From Edolisoma coerulescens (Eukaryota > Chordata > Aves > Passeriformes > Campephagidae): DNA of 64,000 nucleotides. Both the position numbers and the translations under genes were made by a program. Below the pieces are notes generated by a model that was not told where the DNA came from, made no database searches, and was given only the letters and a program-made list of their open reading frames with translations. Of the stretch, positions 35,301 through 47,300 are shown one piece after another. Where the stretch lies: the NCBI GenBank assembly GCA_013397115.1, contig VWZW01006824.1:558001-622000 (forward strand), written 5' to 3'. Position 1 is the stretch's first letter, and each line of letters starts with the position of its first letter.

Positions 35301-38300
35301 AGGCACACGAGACAGAACCACATTTGTGGGCAGGGCTCAAGAAAAGGGAATTGTACCCAGCTGAAGGGAGCTGCCGTGCACATCCTGCACGACTTCAGCA
35401 GGGCAGAGCCAGGGTTCTGCCCAGCCCATCCAGCAGTCCATGGAAAGGCTGGAGGAGGGCGGTGGCTTGGCATCTCCAGCAAGGCCAGGGAAACAAGGGC
35501 TCGGCTGTTAGGGGAGTCCTGCTCGCGTGCGAGGGGGCAGCTGGGCCATGGCAGCAGAGCTGCAGCTGCAAACGGGGCAGGTGGCAAAGCCCAGCAGTGC
35601 CAGGGACGAGTGTGCATCAGGGGAAAGCACCATGGGCACTCCCCTCTCCTGAAGCCCTCACAGGGGCTTACCCTCAGCCATCCTGAGTGATCCATGTGTC
35701 CTGCTGGTTGTAGGGAGGGCAGCAGTTTAGGGCGGCTTGGTGCAGTGCTGGCTCCAGTCTCCCTGACCCAAATCCCACACAAAGCCAGGAAGGTTACTGA
35801 GTGTCCTCCAGCAAAAGGCCAGGGAGGCTTTACAGCTACCCTGACTGGTACTGTGTGCTTAATCCAGGATGCCTTGCACTTGGAAAATCACCCAAACACC
35901 TTCTCCAGCTGCTAATGAACATAACATACCTTATGTGTGGAGATTAAAACAAAATTCTGTTTGCTCTGTTTAATTTTTAGAAAAAGAAAACCTACCTAGG
36001 GACTCTGCATAGCCAAGCATAGAGCCCAATTTCAATAACAGATACTGCTAACCACAGATTCCTTTTATAAATGCAAGAGTAACTGCTATAAAGCTCCCTT
36101 TGACTTTGGGACATGGACGGACAACTGGAAGCACTGTGACTTTATAAATCTCTCCAAACTTGCACGTCTCAATGGCATGGCCCAGTTTGTTCAGGACTGC
36201 AGAAAGCTTTCCCTAGGAAGGAGCTTCCCTGCAGTGAGTAATTTCTGTTTTAAAAAACATAATTATGTCAAACCTTAACTCATCAAAATGATACCCAGAG
36301 GACCAGGCTACTGGACACCCACTGAGAGCACCTTGTGGTGCAGAAGAGTTAACTTAGAGGGTCCTGTTCCCAGTCTCAGCTGTCTCCCATGCTTGGGCTG
36401 CCCTGGGACTGGCAGTCTTCTGATGAGTTGCCCTGGGCTATGAGCTGCTCCTTCTGCCCCTTGGCAAGTGAATGTTTGGAGAATGATGAGCAAATCTTCA
36501 CTCCCAAGGTCCTGTGGGCTCTCCCAGCCCTGTCCATGTCAGGACAGCTGCACCCTTGGAGATGGACATGGCTAAAGCCCCTCAGGACAGAGTGTCCAGA
36601 CAACATTTGTGACTCACCAACACCTCCAATGTGTCCAACAACAGCGGCAGGAACTAACTGCCCTGGTGGATTTGGTCTCATCCACAGGCCACAGATCAAC
36701 TGGTCTTATACCAGTCAGAACACTGAAGAGCTCTGTGCAAGAACTTCTGCAAATGGGCCTCGTTACCAGAGAGGCTGAGTGCTGCAGCTGCCTCTGGCTC
36801 AAACTGGATTTCCAGCAAATTCAGATAATATGGTATCTGCATTTGAACATTCCAGCTCAAACTGCATCTGTCTGTACTGCACACTGCTGCCTTGGGGCTG
36901 CTGGTGAGGAGGTTTAATCACTCAGATGATAATTTTTCTTAATTACAAGCAAAGGAAGATGCCTTTATAAGATTGATATAGCTGTTAAAAAGTGATTATT
37001 TCAACATCCCATTGAAACTGTGTGTCCCTCTAAACAGTAACTGTCACTAATGGCACTTAGGGACATGGTTTAGTGGTGAATATGGCTGGGTTAATAGTCG
37101 GACTCAGCTGCAATCCAGTAACAGTGAAGGGGTCAATTGACTGTGGATAAAGTGCTTTACCAAAGTGAGCTCCACCACGGAGAATAACCTCAGCCTTTTG
37201 GCTGACATTTCACACAAGGCTGAGGCCCAAAGACATAGCTGAACAAGTGTTAAACCAGAATCCAGAAGTCTGAGCTCACAGAGCACAGGTTTTAATTAAA
37301 GAAATGCTGACTCTGACATAATGCCCTTCATCTGACCACCAAAACTCAGGAGCAATCCACCCTGGCTTCATGTGCTTCCTGCAGCATCCCAGCCAGATGC
37401 TGCACGCAGGGAATGTAATTTATATGATCCTGGAGTTCTTCCTGCAGGTAACTAATTGATATTAAAGCAATGTGGCACCCAGTCATGGCTGTTTTTGTAG
37501 GAGATGATCATGTCAGGGCCCACAGGCCCTGCCGGGCTTGGGCCCACCAGCCTCAGGAACTGCAGCTCTCTCTCATGTCTCTTCCCAACACAAAATATTC
37601 ACAACTGATACAAAAAACTCACGACTTTTTAGTTCCCTCCTACAAGACAGCAGGGCCCATGAATATCCCCTCAAATCATCCAAAGCCACAAGCTTTGGAC
37701 AAAGAGTGGAGAAGGCAGAAGAACAATCACTGGAAGGAGATGAAGATAACCAAGGAGTCCAGTCTGGTGGCCTTTCACTGAGGAGGAGAATGTCACTTAT
37801 TATTAATTTTTGGAATATGATAAATGAGTAAAAACTGCATTTGATTTTAGGTGGTCTCACAATATTATTTCCTTGCTTCCTCATGTGTTTGATGGAGAGC
37901 TGGCTCTGGTGAAGGCAGTACCAAAGCATCTCTTGTAACTCCTTCTTGTTGGTCACTTTATAGAGCCTTTTCCTGGGACACAAAAAATCTCAGTACAGGT
38001 ATTGGTGCAGGGCCTTCCTTCTTGTGCTGTTACAAATAAATAGTAGGAGGCAGATAAAGAAATACTTGGAATTTGAAGTGCAGTCTCCAAAGCTGGTGCT
38101 TCCACCCCTTCTTATTTCCACTAGACACTGCTGCCCTCACGAGAGTAGATTTCATGCTAGGAAATGCAAATTACATTTTCCTAATTTTCTCATCCTTCTG
38201 AGACATTCCCCTCTCGCTTTCGCTGCTTCTTTTGAATGTATTTAGACTCTTGCTTTTCCCCTGCTTTCCACTATACACAATCTGTAATTTAAAAAATAAT

Positions 38301-41300
38301 CTATTTCTAACTGATTTTTTTTATATTTAGTTCTTTTAAAACAAAAGCTGGTTAAAAAAAAAGAAAATACACAACCCCAAACCAACTAAAGAGACAGGAT
38401 AATGCCAACTCTTGTACTGGCACTTCAAAGATAGTGCTCCCACTCCACCAGACCCCAAGGATTTGGGGTGGAGGCAGCTGGAGACCATCAGGGAACAACA
38501 GACATTCCTGCAGGGAAGGAATCACTCTGCCAACCTTCCAGCACCACAATTAGGGGATGCCCTTCAAATAAAAATAAATGAACATGATAAAAAATTATTT
38601 CTCTTTCTAAGAGCTCACATGAGCTCCAGCACGTTCTAAGAGCTGCAGCTTTTTAGACACCACAGACAGCTGGTAAAAAGGCCATGGCCATCAACTCCAA
38701 CAAAATTAAACTGTGGAAATTTCTGTCTCCAAAAAATAAGCAATGGTCCCAACCCACCGGGGATGGCAGGTAAGAAAAGGAACATGCTTTGAACACGGGG
38801 AGATGCAGAAAGCTCAGGAACTGCACCTCAGGAAAAGGGGGATTACCTGGGGCTTGGGACACGGCTCAAGCACAGCTGAAAATGACCCTCTAAATAAAAG
38901 GACATACATTTTACCCTCACAAAATGCTGTCCTGTGTTGTTAGCATCCAAACTGAGAACAAAGTGAAATATATACAGTGCTGTGGGCCAGAGAGGCATCA
39001 GTCTCCCAGCTCTGGGGACTTCCTGAGAGCAGTGTGCCGTCACATTATCCACAGAGCATGTGGTGTGAAGCTTCTAAGCAGCAACAGAAATGATGAGGTC
39101 ACTTCCAAACATGATACAGCCCTGTAAGAATACGCTGTATTTATAGCAAATAGAGCTTTGCAGCATAAGTTCCCTCCACGGCCACCAAACCAACACTGAG
39201 CAGGGTTAACTGTGTGGTTATCAGCACGCAGTGCCCAGATTAAAGCTGTTCAAAGCAGCACCAGACAGGGCACAAGGAATCTCGCCCAGGGGACCAGCAG
39301 CTTTGGGTTTCATAGTCTAAAAAATTAATGAACACTGCATAAACACACACAAAGAATCACAGTATCACTTACTTCTGACATTTTCCAAGTGCTTTCCAAA
39401 CCAGCTACAGTATTCCTGGAGCAGGTGGGAATTTGGAGAAGAAAAGGCTCTGGGGTGACTTTATTGTGGCCTTTCAGTACCTACAGGGGCTCCAAGGGAG
39501 CTGGAGAGGGACTCTGGACAAGGGCTGGAGTGACAGGACACAGGGAATGGCTTCCCACTGCCAGAGGGCAGGATTAGATGGGATATTGGGAGGGAATTGT
39601 TCCCTGGGAGGGTGGGGAGGCCTTGGCCCAGGGTGCCCAGAGAAGCTGTGGCTGCCCCTGGATCCCTGCAAGTGTCCAAGGCCAGGCTGGACAGGGCTTG
39701 GAGCAAGCTGGGATAGTGGAAGGTGTCCCTGCCCATGGTAGGAGGTTCCTTCCCACCCAAACCATTCTATGATTCTGTGATTTCTCTGCTGCAGAACTTT
39801 GAAGCTGGAGCCTGAACACCACCTTACTCTGCACAAAGGAGTCTTCACAGCTGCTAAAACAGGCTGGGGTGGTGGGCTCAGGGCAGTGGCTCCCCTGCAC
39901 CACCCCACGCTTGGTAGTATGTAAGAAGAAGATAATCAGCCCAAGGTGAGAGGGGTAGGAAGAATGTAATGGCAATTATGATTTTAGCGCATTCATCATC
40001 TTGGTGTTTCAGAATGAATGTCACTCCCACAGACTGAAAATCCTCACCACAGTGTAGGAAACCAGGCTGGCTGGAAAGGGAAAAGCCACGCTGACTGAAT
40101 GAACTCATGCTGTAGAGCAAAAACATCCTAGAAAGAGGAGAAATAGTCTTATTTCAAGCAAAATATTCTAAATTATACAAAATTTTTCTATATTGTGTCC
40201 TAAAAGTTTTAGTGAGTTTTTTTAAACATCCCACAAGCCTCATCAAAGGTATTTCTAGTGAAATGGCTTGTCTGTTATGACAACATTATTATTCCTATGG
40301 ATGTTTACACATCAGTTTGAAAAGTCCATTTGTACCTCATGTGTCTGATGAAAGACCAGCCACGGTCTCTGCCACTCATGTGGATCACAGGAAGTCTGAT
40401 CTTATTAACAAAAAAGGGATTTAATTAACCCAAGTGCAGCAGCAGCTTGAGAGGAGCCAAGACACAAGTCTTGGTAGATGAAGGGCTAAATATTGTCTCC
40501 ATTTGTACTTTTTCCCACCCCAAATTACCACACAAACCTTCCAAAAGGCCTCACTTTCATCCCAGTGCACAAGGACATTTTTCCTTAATGTCATAAAAAG
40601 CAATTTCCTCTTCAGTTCTCCTTTAATTGTTCCTTCCACATCCATTAGAAACAGGCAACAAGAAAATCCTTCCTTTCATCTCCCTCTCTGGGGAAGAAGG
40701 GCCACCCAATTTGTGGCATGAAGATTCAGAAACCCTTCCAAAGTGGTATCTGGACTCCTGACAGCTGCTCTGCTCTGTATATAGAGATAATATAGACACA
40801 TTGATCCCTCAGATCAAGGATTTCACATCAGCTTCTCAACCTTTATCAGTGCTCCCAGAATTATTCTGAATTCTAGTCCAGGAGTTGGTAAGTCCTATAC
40901 AGGTAATATAGACATGTAACATAGGAAAGTGAGAAATAACTATGAGAAAAACAACTGTCAGATAAATTCAGAGCTGGAAAGGGAAATGCAGACACTGATA
41001 ATGGCAACCCTAAAAGTCAGAGATGGAGAAAAAAAATCTGCCCTGCACAAGCTTAAAACTACATTTTGTCTTTCTCTCTTGTCTAATATATTTCTTTATT
41101 ATACTTCTTTAATATTTGTATTGCTCAAAATAATTTTTGTTATTGTTCCTGTTGAAATTGGAAATGGCAGGGTATGGTTTTGAAAGTCCCTCAGCTTCCT
41201 GTGTCAGGAGGGTGAGTGTCAAGATGTGGATGTGAAATCAAACCAGATGAAAGAAAATAAAATTATGAAGTGAAACTGCATCTCCAAGAATGAGCTAGTT

Positions 41301-44300
41301 GTCATTTCCTTCCCACCATGCAGACTTCCCTCTATCCCAGCACCAAGTGGTCGGGGTTCTCCACTTCCAACTGAGTGAAACTCATATAGGAAGCAAGTAG
41401 ACCTCCTAAAAAACCCAAAATAATTCAAGTACTCAGAAGAAACTTCAGTCTGATTTTCAAGGCATGCAAACATAAGGGATTTAAACCTGGGGAATAGGAA
41501 ATATTGGAGCCCTGTGAGTATTTTGAGCCTTTCCCTCACTGTTGCCATTGTGGGACTGACAGAACATCCCCACTGGGGGCTAGGTGGTCATTTCAGCAGA
41601 TTTACCCCAAATGTGAGGTGTGCACTTCTCAGCATTTCCCTAAGGAAACAGGGAGCGACATGGAACTAGGTAAGTCCAGGTTGTGGATCAAAGTGATCAT
41701 GGAGATAAAGCAAACCAAAGAATCCCATGCTGCCACCCCCATCTAACCTCGCAGGAGCAGCTTAGGAAATTGGAAGATGCTAAACTGCTTCCTCCACACT
41801 CCACCTAAACTCAAGCACAGCTTCTTTAAACAGCTGAGGAGTTTTAAAAATCCTACACTGCTGGAGGTCTGACCTGCAGAGACACTTGGGAAGAACAGGC
41901 TCCCTGGAAGCAGCAGAGAGCAGTCAGCAGCCCCCTTTGGGGACCCCCTGCACCCGCCAGGCTGTTGGGGTTCCTCTGCTGCTCCCTGGGGACTTGTCTT
42001 CTCACTAATTAGCCCTAATCACACCACCTCACAAATTAAAACCCAAAAAGCATTTGATCTTAATGTTCCATTGCTGGTGAAGGAGATCATTGTCTCCTCA
42101 AACCACCAAGCCCTCATCAATGAGTATAAAGGGCAAAGACAAGAGGAAAGTCGAGAGGGGAGAGGCACAACAACCCACACTCCAAACATCTGAATGCCAT
42201 TTCTCAGTGGTGCTCACTAAATCCCAACGCTTTTGCTCAGCCCAGAAATCCCAGAAACACAGGCTGGGCTGGGAATTTATACCAGAAGGACTCTGGGGAC
42301 AGGAAGCAGCTGAATGCCAGGGTGGCTCCCAGTGCTGATTCACTCCAGCTTTCCGTGTTTAACTCTGCTTCCTGGGAGAAAGAAAACACACTGTACCCAC
42401 GAACTCCTCCAAGTCCTTGGCTGAAGCCCAGTGCAATACATTCCTTTCCAGGAGAGGCAGATCACAGCAGGGACAGAAAGGCTACTTCTGATCAGACATG
42501 ACACTTGTCTTTGTCCTGCCCTTGCCAAATCTGCCCTGGCAAATGTGAACTCGGCACTTTGGGAAGAGGTGGGGGGAGTATTGCGTTGGTCTGTGCTCCT
42601 ATCCCACTAAATTATATTTCACAATCAAACATGAAGGATTTTTCACAGTTCTTTCCTCTTTTCAACTATTTTTTAATAAAAGAGCACAGTCAAATTTTCT
42701 ACCACAATCTTTACTACCCATTGTTTAGCTGCACATAGCTGTAACTTTGTCAGATTGCTCAGATACCTGTTTTTGTCAGCAGAAGTGTTCGCAAAAAAGA
42801 CTTTAAAAAGTATTAATAAACTAATAGTTTTCAGTGATGTGAGAATGAATAGGAATCAATATGAAGCCCTTGGAAAAAAAATTCTCTCCAAGGGCAGAGT
42901 TCAGGTTACCGAGGTGCTTGTCAGGGATCATTTTTCCACTTGCCGCACCTTGGTCTCCAGGGGATGACATAACTCCAAGAAATCCACATAAAAGGGGCTC
43001 CTGCTTCCCTGATAGCTGTTAAAACTCTCCTCTTGGGGCAACAGTAGATCCTAATCCAGACTGTCTTTTATCTGCTTCTCACTCTGTTGAGCAGAAGTAA
43101 GGATTAGCCTTGAGGCATTGTCTGTCAGATAAAAACTGGACCACAGGAAAAGCTGAGAGGGATAAATCCTGGAACAGATGCATAAATGAGCAAGAGCTGA
43201 GCCATATGAAATATAATGACGAGCTGACTTGCAGGCTTTGGAGATGGAAAAGACCTCTTAGGTCATCTAAACCCAGCTTCTGCCAGTTCAGGACTGGCCC
43301 CTAGAGTGATGTGCTTAACTTTAAGGGAAAAACAGGCTGCCAAAAGTTTTGTCAAACCCATTACACTTGTTCCAGGAGAGAAATGAAAATCCCCAAACAT
43401 CATGAACAGGCTTCAAGTCATGGAGTGCCAGGAAAACTTGATTGTGTCCCCATCTCCCTACCAAACCTCGGTGAGGAGCCAAGTCCAGAGTGTCAGGGCA
43501 GTGTACACCACCTGGGTAGCATTGGGAATGGGGACTGTACACCACCTGGACAGCATTGGGACCAGGCATGGGGCATGTACACCACCTGGATAGCATTGGG
43601 ATTGGGAATCCCACGTGTCCTGTGAAGAAGGCCCCTGAAACCAACCACCCCTGAGCACCACACAAGTAACTGCACATCTTAGGAAACTGCCTAGAAATGC
43701 AGTCATGTGTGTTTTCCTCACGGGAATGGAGTCCTAAAGGAAACCAGGAATGCCTTTGGCAGTTGAGACAAGGGAAAAGAGATGGCAGTCGAGAATGATC
43801 CAGGGAGGACAGCAGAAGAAAGCTGTCCAAGGGCAATGGGAGGAAGCTGATGACCAGGAGACTAAAGTGACAGCTAAAAAAACATTCACCGGGAGCCACT
43901 TCTGCAAATAAAAGGGACTGTTCACACCCTGCACTCAAAATTCATTTATCCACAAGCCTGGGCTTCAGACCCAAGCAGCTGAGATTGCTGGAGAAGTTGC
44001 TGAGTGTTCCCATCTCCGACCAAGGGCAGCAGGAACAGATGGGACTCCAAAGTGACACTAAAGGCATGGAAGACCCTAGAGACCTGTGGGGAAGTGAGGG
44101 CATCTTGGTGGAAAAAAAGTCATCTGAAAATCACGAAAGCATTTCTTTTTCTGAAGGATCTAACTCATAAATGATCTTCCAATTTCATGGGAGCAAAGTT
44201 GTTTTTATAACCCTAGCAAGTCACAAATTGGGGTTTTTTTTTAAGTTTTCTGGTCTAACCTACCCAGAAAGTGACATTTATAATTTATCTTTGTGCAGAC

Positions 44301-47300
44301 AATCAATACCATGTCCTACACACCATTCATGGACCAGTTACAAGGCTTAGCCACGGCTGGGGCTTGAGCTACCATTGAAACACCTACAGAAAGGCCAAAT
44401 GTTTGATCAGGAGTGATGTGTGTGTAAGAACACAGGGATGTACTGGGGGACTACACTCCCTCCATGTTGTACACACCTGGTCTCCTGTTTGGCACAGGGT
44501 GGGATTCTCGGGATCGTCTCTGCAGGGCCACAAGTTGGACTCCATGATCCTTGTGGGTCCTTTCAATTCAGGATATTCCATGATTCCTGACTCTATAGCT
44601 GTGATGCGTTTGCCGGCTTGCAAATGCAGGTGAGGGTTTGCTGTGCCTTAGTAATAAACACCTCTAGGGGATTTTGTATCATTACACAACTTCCAAAGCA
44701 ATTCCCATGTTTCCTACCCAAGCTCACCCCCACTGCACCCTACACCCCACCTAACTGTGCTCCTAGCACAGCAAGCAGCAGGGCTGTGTTGATTCATTCC
44801 TCAGGGTGCTGAAGCCAAACACCTTTCGTGCATGACTTGCATTTTCCCACAGCTATTCCAGCATTCCTGCGTGGATGACACTGTCCCAGGCTGAGCCCTT
44901 CCCACACTCACCTAGGCTGGAATGTCCCACACAGCCCCATCCCGCACTCACTGTGGCTGCAATGTCCCACACAGCCCCATCCCGCACTCACTGTGGCTGC
45001 AATGTCCCACACAGCCCCATCCCGCACTCACTGTGGCTGCAATGTCCCACACAGCCCCATCCCGCACTCACTGTGGCTGCAATGTCCCACACAGCCCCAT
45101 CCCGCACTCACTGTGGCTGCAATGTCCCACACAGCCCCATCCCGCACTCACTGTGGCTGCAATGTCCCACACAGCCCCATCCCGCACTCACTGTGGCTGC
45201 AATGTCCCACACAGCCCCATCCCGCACTCACTGTGGCTGCAATGTCCCACACAGCCCCATCCCGCACTCACTGTGGCTGCAATGTCCCACACAGCCCCAT
45301 CCCGCACTCACTGTGGCTGCAATGTCCCACACAGCCCCATCCCGCACTCACTGTGGCTGCAATGTCCCACACAGCCCCATCCCGCACTCACTGTGGCTGC
45401 AATGTCCCACACAGCCCCATCCCGCACTCACTGTGGCTGCAATGTCCCACACAGCCCCATCCCGCACTCACTGTGGCTGCAATGTCCCACACAGCCCCAT
45501 CCCGCACTCACTGTGGCTGCAATGTCCCACACAGCCCCATCCCGCACTCACTGTGGCTGCAATGTCCCACACAGCCCCATCCCGCACTCACTGTGGCTGC
45601 AATGTCCCACACAGCCCCATCCCGCACTCACTGTGGCTGCAATGTCCCACACAGCCCCATCCCGCACTCACTGTGGCTGCAATGTCCCACACAGCCCCAT
45701 CCCGCACTCACTGTGGCTGCAATGTCCCACACAGCCCCATCCCGCACTCACTGTGGCTGCAATGTCCCACACAGCCCCATCCCGCACTCACTGTGGCTGC
45801 AATGTCCCACACAGCCCCATCCCGCACTCACTGTGGCTGCAATGTCCCACACAGCCCCATCCCGCACTCACCGTGGTTGGAATGCCTCACGCAGTCCCCC
45901 AGCACGGCGCTGAAGCGTCTCTGTGCCGCTGCCTCTGGGAAGCAGTAGTAGCTGTGCCGGGAGAAGGGCTGCCATAGGTACACCGGGAACTCCTTCGCAA
46001 GTGGCACAAAGGCTGCCGCTGCCTCTTTCTCACTCGAGCCTGCACAAAAACACCTCTGTTTGAGAGCTGAAGGTTTCCTGCGTGCCAGACCTTTGCCTCT
46101 GGTACCTTTCTGCAGGGAAAAGACCTTCCTTTCTGAAGGGGAATCTCCTTCCCAGTCCAGGAGATTGGGCACAGAGGGCAGGGGGACACGGCTGAGATGG
46201 GCACACTCAGCTGGCACCAACCACCTCTCTGTGTTACACCACAGCAACTTGATGGCCTCTTGCTTTTGTATTCAAGGTGGCAAAAAACTACAGAGTTTTG
46301 GCAAAATTTCAAAGAAGCTATTTCACTGGTTTGCAGCTGCTAGGGAAACGGTTTTTGTGGCAAATAAGTAAATTAGTGGGGAGCTCCGGTCTGTTCCACA
46401 TAGAGACCATTTAAGGGCATATGGACTTTCTTATAGAAACAAACTGCATTAAATAAACCATGCTGGAACAGCAGTGCTTTCCCTGGTTCCAGGACTTCCA
46501 CACACAACTGCCCTTAAAAACTGACACTTCAAGCCCTTGCAGGTGATGTAAAGAAAGCACCAAGTACCTCCAGCTCTCACCTGCCCCAAGTCCCTGCACA
46601 CAGGGGATGCTGGACAGCACATTTAGGGATGACCAAACCCAGTCTGGAGTCACTGACACGCATCGAGAGCCCAGACAAAAGAGGTTCACCTCGGAGGGTC
46701 TTCAGCACCACACAGACCAGGAGTAGGGCCATAAAGATGAAGTGATACTCTTTTTGAAGGGAAAGCCATGGGAAGCCCACAAGCATCCTTTGGGTGCTCC
46801 ACATCACTCAACCCCAACTGCTGCGGAGCTGTGGTGACACACACAGGACACCTCCAAGCCCCTCTGACCACCCTGTGCCTTGGGAAAGGGTGTGAAGGGG
46901 CACCTAACTTTTAAATCCTAAGGATTTAAAGGACTCAAAAAATAAATCCTTGTCTTCAAGTTGCCCTTATCCCTTTCGTTATGTGGCATCCCATTCTCCA
47001 AATCTGACTCTGCAATGTGAGACCCGCTCCTGTAAAGCCTGAATTTTCTCCATCTTGGTGGAGTGGGGGCAGGCAGGACCACAGCAGTTCCTGGCCCAGA
47101 AACAACAAACCCAGAAGCAGCCACCTTCCTGCTCTCTCTGTGGGACTTATTATCAGCTGTGAGTCAACACAGACAGCTGGCATCTAAAAATGGAAACAAA
47201 TAAACCAGGAATATTAACAAAGCCCGGGAACAATGGTGCTGTGGTTCCTGCCCTGCTTCTGCACAGCTTCCAGCAGCTTTGTGCCTGTGTGCTGGGAAGA

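Larger units (their letters stand above)
33032..44879 (-). other. NIBAN1: NIBAN1 intron 5 (main part)
   Basis: Intron 5 is 12.8 kb, the longest complete intron in view. It contains CR1 pieces at 39447-39783, 43228-43312 and 44517-44592, a short tandem repeat at 43502-43615, and the splice-site minisatellite at its 5' end. Short open frames at 35.2-35.8 kb have no recognisable homology. No other gene was identified. Confidence 0.7.

Noticed and set aside
35210..35782. Open frames up to 190 codons on both strands in NIBAN1 intron 5
   Set aside because: The sequence is locally GC-rich, which lengthens chance frames. There is no domain, no splice support and no homology I recognise.
39461..39975. 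Open frames over CR1 copies (also near 13.3, 31.5, 49.8 and 51.0 kb)
   Set aside because: They fall in CR1 3' ends, not in the reverse-transcriptase region, and code nothing recognisable.
43321..43938. Minus-strand open frame of 205 codons
   Set aside because: It overlaps the short tandem repeat (recurring PGGVH-type peptide) and has no conserved feature.
44921..45880. CRISPR array
   Set aside because: The units are contiguous and identical with no unique spacers, and the context is a vertebrate gene.
44875..45977. Plus-strand open frames of over 300 codons with a repeating AMSHTAPSRTHCGCN-type peptide
   Set aside because: They exist in all three frames because the 40-bp unit lacks stops and 40 is not divisible by 3. 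The region is intronic in the opposite orientation, so this is not a protein gene.
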